A stretch of DNA of 64,000 nucleotides, from assembly GCF_001293685.1 (NCBI RefSeq), contig NZ_BCAG01000003.1:1674001-1738000 (forward strand), read 5' to 3'. Shown one piece after another: positions 43,362-51,687 of this stretch. Position 1 is the stretch's first letter. The number at the start of each line of letters is the position of its first letter. This stretch comes from Desulfatitalea tepidiphila. GTDB taxonomy: Bacteria; Desulfobacterota; Desulfobacteria; Desulfobacterales; Desulfosarcinaceae. The notes beneath the pieces are model-generated. The model saw nothing but the letters and a program-made list of their open reading frames with translations. It did not search any database and had not been told where the DNA came from. The translations under genes and the position numbers were made by a program.

Positions 43362-45365
43362 CTACACGTCCTGCCCCGCGCGAAACCCCTGGTGAATGGC
43401 GTCGATGGCCTGAGCCACCCGGCGGGCATCACCGACGCTGACACAATCGATTCCCTTCTTGGTGACGACGTCGGCCAAGGCGTTGACCGACTTGGAGCCA
43501 ATGGCCAGCACCACGCTATCGGCGGCCACCATCTGTCTGCCTTCGGGCCCCTCGATCAGGATGCCTTCGGGCGTGATTTCAACCGCCTTGGTCACGGTCA
43601 ATTTTTTCAAACCCGTTCGATCCATCTCCTGAAACATGCACCACTTGGTCGATCGCCCGATATCCTTTCCAATCTTATCGAGCATTTCGATCAACAAGAT
43701 CTCTTTCGTGCCCTTAATCGCCAACTCATAAAGGGTTTGCGGGTCCTCTGCACGATTCACCAGAAGAAACTTGACGGCATCGCCCGACAAGGTTCCCTTT
43801 TCGGCGAGAAATAATGCGGTTTCCACGCCCACAGCACCGCCGCCGACCACCACCACCCGACGGCCGACATAGACCTTGTTCTGCAGGACGTCCCAGGCCT
43901 GAACCACATTGGGTAGGTTGGCCCCCGGTATGGCCGGCTGGATAGGCTCGGCACCCGTGGCCACGATCACGGCATCCGGTCGTTCGGCGTCGATGAGAGC
44001 TTCGTCGACCTCCTTCCCGAGGCGCACCGTCACCGGACTTACCGCCACCTGCCGGGCCAGATCTTTCGCCAATTCGCCGAATTCATCGCGTCCCGGAGGC
44101 GCCGCTGCGAGATAAAGCTGGCCACCCAGCCGGTTGCTGCGCTCGTAGAGAGTCACCTGGTGACCGCGTTCTGCGGCGGCCAGGGCCGCACTCATGCCGG
44201 CAGGGCCGCCACCGACAACCATGATCTTGCGCGGCGTTTTGACCAGGACAGGGCGCGTCTCGGCCTCCCGACCGGCCCTGGGGTTGCACAGGCACTCTAC
44301 GGGCTTGAGTTTGAACAGATTATCGAAGCATCCCTGGGCGCAGGCGATGCAATGAATGATCTGGTCCTCTTTTCCAGTGCGCGATTTTTCCGGCAGGTAG
44401 GGATCCGCAATCAGGCTGCGCCCCATGGCGACCATGTCACACATGCCATCGCCGATCATGTCCCTTGCCGTATAGGGATCGTTGATGCGATGGCTGGCGA
44501 TGACCGGCACCGACACCCGCTCCTTGATCCCCCTGGCCAAGTATCCGAAGACGCCCCTGGGTACTTCGGTGATGATTTGCGGGACACGCGCCTCGTGCCA
44601 TCCAACGTTGATACATAGCGCGTCGACACCGGCGTTCTCCACCAGTGCCTGGGCATAGGCCTGCAATTCCAGCCGCCCCTGCCCTTTCGGCATGAAATCG
44701 TTACCATTCATCCGGACGATCACCGGAAAATCATCTCCCACTTCGCGGCGAATGGCCTGCATCACCTCCAGACCGAAGCGCATCCGGTTCTCCAGATCCC
44801 CGCCATATCGATCGTCGCGGGTATTGGTCAGCGGCGAAAGAAATTCACTGATCAGATAACCGGTGCCGCTGAGGATCTCCACGCCGTCATATCCGGCCTT
44901 TTTGACGCGCAGTGCGGCCTGGGCGAAGTGATCGATGACCTGCTCGATCTCTTCAAGCGTCAAGGCCCTGGGCGTCTCCCGGGTCATTCGCGATGCAATG
45001 GCCGATGGCGCCACCGGTTGCTTGCCATCCAAGAAGAAAGAAGAATTGTACCGCCCGGCGTGGTTGATCTGGACGGCCGCCCGGGCGCCGTTCTCCCTGA
45101 TGGCCGACGCGAGCCGGGCGAGACCGGGTATGAATTCATCTTTGTGGGCGCCGATGTTTTGAGTATTGCCGGAGAGCTCATCCACCGTGGCATAGCCGAC
45201 GACAATCATGCCGGCACCGCCCTTTGCCCGCTCGGCATAAAAATCGACCAACTGGTCGGTCACTTCGAAATTCACGGCCATATTCATGTGCATGGCCGGC
45301 ATATAAATCCTGTTCTTGACTTCCAGATGGTTGATGACAATCGGCTCAAATAACGGATCCCGCAT
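43362..45365 (-). CDS. Fe-S flavoenzyme of the FadH/OYE family, copy 2
   Basis: A 667-residue paralogue of the enzyme at 40268, with the same domains: TIM barrel, CIACAQGCFDNLF Fe-S ligands with a further Cys 11 residues on, then KIMVVGGGPAGMSAALAAAE (FAD) and VVVVGGGAVGVETA (NAD(P)H). Moderate divergence suggests a different substrate. The C-terminus is similar to 2-enoate/2,4-dienoyl-CoA reductases. It stands with the enoyl-CoA hydratase gene 170 bp upstream on the same strand. Confidence 0.92.
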   Translation of the reverse strand: MRDPLFEPIVINHLEVKNRIYMPAMHMNMAVNFEVTDQLVDFYAERAKGGAGMIVVGYATVDELSGNTQNIGAHKDEFIPGLARLASAIRENGARAAVQINHAGRYNSSFFLDGKQPVAPSAIASRMTRETPRALTLEEIEQVIDHFAQAALRVKKAGYDGVEILSGTGYLISEFLSPLTNTRDDRYGGDLENRMRFGLEVMQAIRREVGDDFPVIVRMNGNDFMPKGQGRLELQAYAQALVENAGVDALCINVGWHEARVPQIITEVPRGVFGYLARGIKERVSVPVIASHRINDPYTARDMIGDGMCDMVAMGRSLIADPYLPEKSRTGKEDQIIHCIACAQGCFDNLFKLKPVECLCNPRAGREAETRPVLVKTPRKIMVVGGGPAGMSAALAAAERGHQVTLYERSNRLGGQLYLAAAPPGRDEFGELAKDLARQVAVSPVTVRLGKEVDEALIDAERPDAVIVATGAEPIQPAIPGANLPNVVQAWDVLQNKVYVGRRVVVVGGGAVGVETALFLAEKGTLSGDAVKFLLVNRAEDPQTLYELAIKGTKEILLIEMLDKIGKDIGRSTKWCMFQEMDRTGLKKLTVTKAVEITPEGILIEGPEGRQMVAADSVVLAIGSKSVNALADVVTKKGIDCVSVGDARRVAQAIDAIHQGFRAGQDV

Positions 45366-45535
45366 ATCTTCCCCCTTTTTTACCTCATGGCTGGCATTGG
45401 AAATGGGTACCGCTTACCCGGTTCGTTTGTATGCCAAATAATTGGAAATCTAAGCTACTGTCAAGTCATTTGCCAAAACAAGCGCGTCTCCGTGCGGCGA
45501 CCGCCGGCACGGCATCCGATCATCGATCGATGGGT

Positions 45536-46225
45536 CTACTTCTGCAGCGACGCAATGGTCTCGTCGACGACCGTCAATACAGGCTTCAGGGTTTCCAGTT
45601 TCATTCGCTGGATAATGTCGCGTGGTTTGTTCAATGATTTGGCGAAGGCGACCGCCTCTCCGATCAATGTCTCCAAGGTGCAGACGCGCGTGATGATTTG
45701 CCGTTCCGCGCACTCCTGGGCCGTCAAACGTCTTGCGCAATACTGCATCTCTTCCAGCAAGGGGACGGGCATCACCTTTTTCGATATGGCCATGAATACC
45801 GGTCCCAGAGTCATCCCCAAGTCCACCTCGGGCAGCGATATCCAGCCGCGATCGGCCCGCATGAATCGAAAGTCATGGGAAAAGGCCAGAAATGCGCCGC
45901 CGGCGAAAGCGTGGCCGTTGATGGCGGCAACGGTTGGCATCGGCATGGTGAGCAGGCGTTTGAACAACTTGTACATGTTGCAAAGAAAACGATTCATGGA
46001 CGTTTCGCCCCCGGTTTGAACCTCCGGCAACAGCCAGTCCAGATCGATGCCATTGCACCAGATCTTGGGGTGTGCGCTGGTGACGACCAGGGCATTGGCG
46101 CCGCTGTGATCGACAATGTCATCCAATACTTCGCCGAACGCCTGGATCGAAGCGAGATTAAAGCGGTTTTCACCGTTGTTCATGGTCAATACGGCTACGT
46201 TGTCATCCATTCGGTACGCGTACAT
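45536..46225 (-). CDS. Enoyl-CoA hydratase/isomerase family protein
   Basis: A 229-residue crotonase-fold protein. The oxyanion-hole segments are present (HPKIWCNGIDLDWL and INGHAFAGGAFLAFSHDFR). The usual catalytic Glu positions are not both conserved, so it may be an isomerase or other crotonase member. AAGGAG before ATG 46225 (MYAYRMDDN) fixes the start, although the frame is open to 46276. It overlaps the preceding AcpH-like gene by 23 bp, so the two are cotranscribed, perhaps with the FadH-like gene downstream. Confidence 0.85.
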   Translation of the reverse strand: MYAYRMDDNVAVLTMNNGENRFNLASIQAFGEVLDDIVDHSGANALVVTSAHPKIWCNGIDLDWLLPEVQTGGETSMNRFLCNMYKLFKRLLTMPMPTVAAINGHAFAGGAFLAFSHDFRFMRADRGWISLPEVDLGMTLGPVFMAISKKVMPVPLLEEMQYCARRLTAQECAERQIITRVCTLETLIGEAVAFAKSLNKPRDIIQRMKLETLKPVLTVVDETIASLQK

Positions 46226-46838
46226 TGTGCTGTGTTCTCCTTTCTTCAGAAGCATTGCGTGCAGAGATGTATTCACTTGAATATTCCATGAGATCCGGGA
46301 AGAAAAACAGGAAATCCCTTTCCAGATCTTTGTAACTGGCTAGTATTTCCGTGACTGCCCCCAAAAAACGGTCACCGCGCGTGAGACGTCCGGCAACGCG
46401 ATCGAGTACAATGGCGATCTTTTCTATATGGCGGTATCCCCCGAGCCAATCGTAAGCCACCATCCGCTTTAACAGCGGTTGAATCACCTCCGTGGATCGA
46501 CCTTGTTCCGATGCTAATTGACCATACACCCTTTGACAAAAACCGGCCAAGGGTTCCTCGCTGTACCGGTGCCAATGGCGCGCCAGAAAATGATCATAGC
46601 AGACATCGATGATCACGCCCGCAAATCGCCGGCGCTGGGGACTGATCCGGGACCGACTGGCACGGGTCACTGCATGGGAATCGGAATAAGCGTCTATTTT
46701 TCGATGGAAAGCGATCCCATGTCTGATATCCGGCTCAAATCCCTCTATGGCCCTGCCTTTGACAATGTCTCCCAGCAATTGACCGCTCAGGGAGTCGTTG
46801 TTCCTGTCGGCCAGAAACAGGTGGGCTAGAAAATTCAC
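46203..46838 (-). CDS. ACP phosphodiesterase (AcpH/DUF479) family protein
   Basis: A 211-residue all-helical protein of the HD-like AcpH family, which removes 4'-phosphopantetheine from acyl carrier protein in E. coli. It has the family start NFLAHLFLAD and the segments LLGDIVKGR, GIAFHRKIDAYSDSH and DVCYDHFLARHW. GTG 46838 with AAGGA 8 bp upstream gives this start. The 3' end overlaps the enoyl-CoA hydratase gene. Whether it acts on ACP in this organism is not shown. Confidence 0.82.
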   Translation of the reverse strand: MNFLAHLFLADRNNDSLSGQLLGDIVKGRAIEGFEPDIRHGIAFHRKIDAYSDSHAVTRASRSRISPQRRRFAGVIIDVCYDHFLARHWHRYSEEPLAGFCQRVYGQLASEQGRSTEVIQPLLKRMVAYDWLGGYRHIEKIAIVLDRVAGRLTRGDRFLGAVTEILASYKDLERDFLFFFPDLMEYSSEYISARNASEERRTQHNVRVPNG

Positions 46839-46899
46839 ATCGATTATCCTTAGGGCGAAACCGCAGTCATCTGTCGTGCCGCCATTTTCTCTCCTGCGT

Positions 46900-46943
46900 T
46901 TCCACATTGTGGAACCCGGGGCCGTGCGCGATACAGGCCCGGT
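46900..46943. repeat. Adjacent inverted repeats upstream of the AcpH-like gene
   Basis: TTCCACATTGTGGAA (46900-46914) is a perfect 15-bp palindrome. It overlaps GGAACCCGGGG...GGCCCGGTTCC (46911-46943), an imperfect stem. The two could be alternative structures or an operator plus hairpin. Confidence 0.5.
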
Positions 46944-47068
46944 TCCCAGGGAATTTAGATCTTATGGTGCTTGTATTGCAACCCTTTTCGGCGCATGAAA
47001 CTGCTTTTGACGTTTAACGCCACAGCCGCTTTGCCGCAAAAGCTGTAATATGTTATGAAGATGGAGAG

Positions 47069-47094
47069 ATCGATTGATGATCGATTGATGATCT
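47069..47094. repeat. 11-bp tandem repeat upstream of the MBL hydrolase gene
   Basis: GATCGATTGAT occurs twice in a row (47069-47079, 47080-47090) followed by GATC. It lies 27 bp before ATG 47122. Confidence 0.7.
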
Positions 47095-47121
47095 GTGCAA
47101 CCCAGCATCGCGAGGCATGCC

Positions 47122-47868
47122 ATGAAATCCCATAAAATTCATCCCATCGTCATGGGAACAAAACAATTCGACAAGAGCATGATGACCCACCAATATGGCG
47201 CCGGAACCCCCTATACGATACCGATCTACAGTTGGTATATCGAGGGCCCGGACCAAATCGTTCTGGTGGATACCGGTGAGATGAATCCCATTCAATCCGA
47301 AGATCGCCAGAAGGCCATCAACGGGCGCATCTACACCTTCGAAGAGGGCCTTTCCCGGTGGGGCCTCACGCCCGACGATGTCGACATCGTCATCCACACC
47401 CACCTGCATAACGACCATTGCGAAAACGATTATAAATGCAGCCGTGCCAAATTTTACGTTCACGAACTGGAATTGCATCAAATCCACAATCCGCACCCCT
47501 TGGATTTCCGTTACCTCGAGGACTACATCCTGGATGTGGAGGAAAAGGGTCAGATGATCACCGTCGATGACGGCACCCAGATCTGCCCGGGAATTCGCGT
47601 CCTGCATACCCCGGCGCACACCCCCGGCGGCCTCTCCGTGGAAATCGAGACGGCACAGGGCAAAGCGGTGATTACCGGTTTCTGCATCATCGACGAAAAT
47701 CTCAATCCGCCCAAGGAGATCAGGGCGATGGAAATGGAGGTCATCCCTCCGGGAACCCACGTCAATGCATACGACGCCTATGATATCCTCATGGATGTCA
47801 AGGCCAACGCGGACGTGCTGATTCCCTTGCACGAACCGCGTTTTGCAGCCATCGACACCATCGGATAA
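47122..47868 (+). CDS. MBL-fold metallohydrolase, lactonase-like
   Basis: A 248-residue metallo-beta-lactamase fold protein. It has the metal motif HTHLHNDHCEND (HxHxDH), a second His in LHTPAHTPGG, and a late His in PLHEPRF, as in quorum-quenching N-acyl homoserine lactonases and related hydrolases. GAGG at 47112-47115 sets ATG 47122; the frame is open from 47095. The acyl-CoA ligase subunit gene follows after about 70 bp in the same direction. Confidence 0.88.
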   Translation: MKSHKIHPIVMGTKQFDKSMMTHQYGAGTPYTIPIYSWYIEGPDQIVLVDTGEMNPIQSEDRQKAINGRIYTFEEGLSRWGLTPDDVDIVIHTHLHNDHCENDYKCSRAKFYVHELELHQIHNPHPLDFRYLEDYILDVEEKGQMITVDDGTQICPGIRVLHTPAHTPGGLSVEIETAQGKAVITGFCIIDENLNPPKEIRAMEMEVIPPGTHVNAYDAYDILMDVKANADVLIPLHEPRFAAIDTIG

Positions 47869-47936
47869 CAGGGCCGGCCTCTGTCCGAATCGGCACTCCC
47901 CTTCTTCACCACCCCTACAGCAAGGAGATCTGCTTC

Positions 47937-49325
47937 ATGAGATCCATCAGAGAGGTGCTGGAATCAAAAAACATCGCTATTTTCGGCGCGTCCCGGGAAG
48001 CCGCCAAGCCTGGTTCGCTGCTGATCGCCACCCTTCAGCAGAACGGCTTCAAAGGACGCATCGCCGGCATCAATCCCAAGGGAGGCGATTTCCAGGGCGT
48101 TGCGTTTTATCGCACCATCGAAGAGGTCCCCTTTGACGTGGACCTGGTTTCAATGATCATTCCACCTGCGGCGGTGCCCGAAGCACTCCGGTCCTGCGCC
48201 CGGAAAGGCGTCAAAGGCGTGGTGATTTCCTCGGAGGGGTTTTCAGAATCCGGTGATGCCGGCCGTGCCATCCAGGAAGAAATCCGGACCATCCTGCGCG
48301 AAGCCGATATGCGCGGATTTGGTCCCAACACCCTGGGCCTGGTGAATACCGAAACAGGGATGACGACCTCCTATTTCGCCAACCGGAACATGCTGACTCC
48401 CGGGTCCGTGGGATTTGCCGCCCAGTCGGGCATCTTCGTGGGGGCCTTGCTCATGCATATGAGCGCATTTCCAGTCTACCGAATTTCCAAGGGTCTGGGA
48501 TTGGGAAACAAAGTGGATGTGGATGAAAGCGACGCCTTGGAATATCTCGCCGATGACGAGCAAACCCGAATCATAGGAATGTACCTGGAAGATATTCACG
48601 ACGGTCAGCGCTTTTTCGAAGTGGCCCGCAATGCGGTCAGGCGCAAGCCCGTGATCCTGGTCAAGGGTGGAAGAAGTGAGGCGGGGGGCATGGCCACCGC
48701 GTCCCACACGGCCAGCATGGCCGTAAACGATGTGGTTCTCGATGGAGTCCTTCGTCAGGCCGGCATTTTGCGGGCAAAGACGATAGACCAAATGCTTTCC
48801 ATGATCATGGGCTTCCAATGGTCGCCTCTCCCTCTGGGCAACCGGATCGCCCTGGTCACCTTCAGCGGTGCGCAGGCCATCATGTCCATTGACCGTGCTT
48901 CTGAAGTCGGTCTTGAACTGGCGCGTTTCAGTCCACAAACCCTGGATCGGATAGGCAAGGTGATATCCACGATGCCGAAACGGAAAAACCCCGTGGATAC
49001 CTACCCGGACATGAACATCCACGGTTTCGAGAAAACATCGCTCACCATTCTGGAAGCCCTCTTTGAAGACGACGGTGTGGACGGCATTTTCTTTATCTCC
49101 TTTGCCTCCTATGGCGCGGACACGCTTCGGCCGCTGGCGCAGATGATCAGGGAAAAGGCCAATAAACCCGTCTTTGTTTCGCTGTTGGGAGATCCCGGGC
49201 AGGAGGATCTTTGCCGATCATTTCTCATGGAACAGGAAATTCCCTTCTTCAATTACCCCGAAACAGGCATCGAGGTATTCGCCCGCATGTGGCGGTACGC
49301 CCAGCACTTAAGAGGGTGTAAATGA
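47937..49325 (+). CDS. ADP-forming acyl-CoA ligase alpha subunit
   Basis: A 462-residue CoA-binding plus ligase protein. The Rossmann CoA-binding domain starts with NIAIFGASREAAKPGSLLIATL. The phospho-His lies in ATASHTASM at residue 257, the same number as in the archaeal ACD alpha subunit. It lacks the ATP-grasp (beta) domain, so it needs a beta subunit encoded elsewhere; none is in the window except the fused enzyme at 14218. AAGGAGATC precedes the start. Substrate unknown; the neighbourhood suggests acyl-CoA breakdown. Confidence 0.87.
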   Translation: MRSIREVLESKNIAIFGASREAAKPGSLLIATLQQNGFKGRIAGINPKGGDFQGVAFYRTIEEVPFDVDLVSMIIPPAAVPEALRSCARKGVKGVVISSEGFSESGDAGRAIQEEIRTILREADMRGFGPNTLGLVNTETGMTTSYFANRNMLTPGSVGFAAQSGIFVGALLMHMSAFPVYRISKGLGLGNKVDVDESDALEYLADDEQTRIIGMYLEDIHDGQRFFEVARNAVRRKPVILVKGGRSEAGGMATASHTASMAVNDVVLDGVLRQAGILRAKTIDQMLSMIMGFQWSPLPLGNRIALVTFSGAQAIMSIDRASEVGLELARFSPQTLDRIGKVISTMPKRKNPVDTYPDMNIHGFEKTSLTILEALFEDDGVDGIFFISFASYGADTLRPLAQMIREKANKPVFVSLLGDPGQEDLCRSFLMEQEIPFFNYPETGIEVFARMWRYAQHLRGCK

Positions 49326-49458
49326 CGCGGGCAACGAGCGCTGTATGAAGATAACATTTGGCGCACAAGGGAGTTGTCGGGCAACTCGGCCACCTGTGGA
49401 TGAGCAACAGCGAGTCGTCGTACGACCCCCTAATCCATATAGAAACCGCAAAAACGGA

Positions 49459-49487
49459 GAGGCTGTAACCTTTAAGGTTACAGCCTC
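49459..49487. terminator. Perfect 14-bp-stem hairpin downstream of the acyl-CoA ligase gene
   Basis: GAGGCTGTAACCTT-T-AAGGTTACAGCCTC is a perfect palindrome around one base, with GAAACC/GGTTTC pairing further out. TTGGTTTCATTT follows. It is strong enough to end transcription from the upstream operon. Confidence 0.7.
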
Positions 49488-49497
49488 TTGGTTTCAT

Positions 49498-49518
49498 TTG
49501 GTGCCGCAGGGGAGATTA
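49498..49518 (-). other. tRNA-3'-end-like fragment, possible attachment-site remnant
   Basis: TTTGGTGCCGCAGGGGAGATT resembles the tRNA-Leu 3' end at 63719-63739 (two differences). On the minus strand it would be the CCA end plus acceptor and half T-arm. The sequence to its right does not continue as a tRNA. Confidence 0.4.
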
Positions 49519-49952
49519 CTTTAGACCACGTAACCTGTTGTATTTATTATTGTGGAATCTGAGTGGGTGCATGTTTTTTGCCTCTACTTGCAACCTATAT
49601 GCACCCTTTTTACTCATTTTGCATAGCTCGAGAGACGCCATAAATATTGGCCGAGCGGTTCCGCGAAAATCAGTCCTTAACTCACCCTATATAGCCAATT
49701 TCATAGCAATTGCCATCTCACCTACACTGCCCTGCTCAGAACCTGAAACACCATCGCCTTTCTTGATCCTCGGAGTGCGGGAAAGCGATCTTGAGATCGC
49801 AGGTGCTTGGCCCCCTTATGATCCAGTTAATCGCCTTTATTTCCGGTAGGTTGGCGAGTGTGGCCCTATGGGGCGGGCGTCTTTCGATCAATTTCACTCG
49901 TTATCCTCACCAATGAGTAACCCCTCCTATGGTGAGTAGGAAGGTTGCAGTC
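49519..49952. other. Gene-free stretch, low-confidence frames only
   Basis: About 430 bp with lower GC than its neighbours. The longest frame (plus, 49538-49849) has no family look or ribosome site and I do not call it. The region could be the remains of an integrated element next to the tRNA-like fragment. Confidence 0.4.
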
Positions 49953-51260
49953 TTATTGCCTCACCGCCCTTGCCAGCGCATCCCAAGCTTTAAGGGTGTA
50001 TGCATGAGTGAAAGCGGCACTGGCCACGGGATGGGAGGATAGCTTAATCACGACCATCTCGGCCGCCGGGTTGATGTGAATCATCTGGCCATGGATGCCT
50101 GCTGCCTCAAAGGCGCCATCGGCGTTGTGCAGGATCCACCACTGGCTTCGATAGCTGTAACCCGGTCGAAAGCCCATGCCAGAGGCCTTGAATTTTTCGC
50201 GATCACCGCCTTTGCGCAGATCGTCGATCACTGCCTGATCAAAAATACGCTTGCCGTTGAATTCACCGCCACGTCGCACCATTTCACCGAAGCGCGCCAG
50301 ATCGCGTGCGGTCGCGCACAAGCCGGCGCCTTGCAGGGGGGTGCCCGCCTTATCGATCATCACATATGCATCCGCTTCCATCCCCAATATCTGCCAGATC
50401 TGTTCAGACATCAAATCGGCCCAGTGTTCACCCGTGACGCGCGAGATGATCCAGCCCAGCACCTCGGAGTGGACCGTACGGTACACAAAGCCCGCACCGT
50501 GCTCGCCCTCTTTATGTAGGGTTTGCAAAAAGCTGTAGATGGTCGATGGACCAGCGTAATTGGGCGGCGGCGGCAGCATGCCCGCGGCAAAGGCGTAGCC
50601 GAAAATTTCAGTTGTCGGATCGGTATAGACCTCCCTGAAGCGGACCGCACCGGTCATATCCATCACTTGTCGTACGGTCATGTCGCCCCACGCGCTGTTT
50701 GCCAGTTCCGGCACATAACGAGGAACCGTGGCATTGTCATCAAGCCGGCCTTCATGGACCAGTTGCGCGGCCATCAGGCCGGTGACCGATTTTGTCATCG
50801 AAAAGAGCAGGTGAGGATTTGTGTCCGCGCCCTCGTTGTGGTAGCGCTCATAGATCAGTTTCCCCTTATGCATTACGATCAACGCATCGGTATAGGTATC
50901 GGTCATCCACTTGCCAACGGTGGTGGGCTGGCCCTTATCGTCCTCAAATGCAAAATTGGTCAAATCCCTTTCGGCGACCGGCAAGGGCGATACGGCGGTG
51001 TCGCCGCGGCGGATGTTGCGGGTGGGAACCAGCTCCCGTGTGTGCTGGAGGGTCCATCGCAACTGGGGATACTTGTTCTTGTTCTGATTGGTTATGATTT
51101 TGTCATCGGCGGGCGGGAATCCTGTCATGTACTTTAAATCGTCGAGCCGCACACTTTCCGGGGGCGGGAGCTGTTGGGCATGAAGGGTGGCGATGGACAG
51201 CATGCTAAAACTTAATGATAGTAACAACAGCGCACTAAAAAAACCTTTGTTTGGTTTCAT
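49953..51260 (-). CDS. Serine hydrolase, beta-lactamase/penicillin-binding-like class C family
   Basis: A 435-residue exported protein with a clear signal peptide (GFFSALLLLSLSFSMLSIATLHA). The active-site SxxK is S154-M-T-K157 in LLFSMTKSVTGLM. A Tyr motif is likely in FVYRTVHSEV, and the KTG-like triad is replaced by HGQ in the C-terminal part (GIHGQMIHI). Such proteins are esterases or peptidases as often as beta-lactamases. It stands alone and no resistance role is implied. Confidence 0.88.
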   Translation of the reverse strand: MKPNKGFFSALLLLSLSFSMLSIATLHAQQLPPPESVRLDDLKYMTGFPPADDKIITNQNKNKYPQLRWTLQHTRELVPTRNIRRGDTAVSPLPVAERDLTNFAFEDDKGQPTTVGKWMTDTYTDALIVMHKGKLIYERYHNEGADTNPHLLFSMTKSVTGLMAAQLVHEGRLDDNATVPRYVPELANSAWGDMTVRQVMDMTGAVRFREVYTDPTTEIFGYAFAAGMLPPPPNYAGPSTIYSFLQTLHKEGEHGAGFVYRTVHSEVLGWIISRVTGEHWADLMSEQIWQILGMEADAYVMIDKAGTPLQGAGLCATARDLARFGEMVRRGGEFNGKRIFDQAVIDDLRKGGDREKFKASGMGFRPGYSYRSQWWILHNADGAFEAAGIHGQMIHINPAAEMVVIKLSSHPVASAAFTHAYTLKAWDALARAVRQ

Positions 51261-51346
51261 ACCTCTGATCTCCTTTGCGAGCAGGTTGTAAAGGGTGGTC
51301 TTGAAGATTTTCGATGGGGCGGGTCTGAATACTACTTAGTAACTAA

Positions 51347-51595
51347 TGCTGGATATTTCCAGAGATTGTCAATCGGATTTTTGGCAAGAGGAATGAGGGC
51401 GGGAACACACTCGAGCTCTACCGGGGCCTTCCTTTCGCACAGAATTCAGTGGGAGTCCTCAGTGCGAATCTGCTGGATCCGCCGATTCATGTACCTGATC
51501 CCGAGGGGCAGCCCGAAACCATGAGGAACCGGTACCACCTCACAAACGGGCCTCACCGCGCCGGCTCTGATGTATCTGTTTCAGCTAAGTTGTAG
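51347..51595 (+). pseudogene. Open frame without a start, followed by a terminator: possible gene remnant
   Basis: A frame is open from the stop at 51344 to TAG 51593-51595, 82 residues (including LYRGLPFAQNSVGVL and HVPDPEGQPETMRNRY), with no usable start codon or ribosome site. A good intrinsic terminator begins 18 bp after it. The translation looks protein-like in part but I cannot identify a family. On the other strand GAGCCGG...CCGGTTC pairing could instead be part of a degraded structured RNA. Confidence 0.3.
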
Positions 51596-51612
51596 CTCTT
51601 ACCAGTGAAAGC

Positions 51613-51644
51613 GGGGGAAACCAATCCCTGTTTCCCCCATTTTT
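51613..51644 (+). terminator. Intrinsic terminator
   Basis: GGGGGAAAC (51613-51621) and GTTTCCCCC (51630-51638) form a 9-bp stem with an 8-bp loop, followed by ATTTTT. The T-run is on the plus strand, so it acts mainly on plus-strand transcripts. Confidence 0.8.
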
Positions 51645-51687
51645 GCACACAACAAACCTCTGTGGTAATGACTATTTGTGGTAATGA

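Noticed and set aside
49538-49849. Plus-strand frame of 103 codons in the AT-rich gap
   Set aside because: No ribosome site, no recognisable family and odd composition; kept only as gap content.
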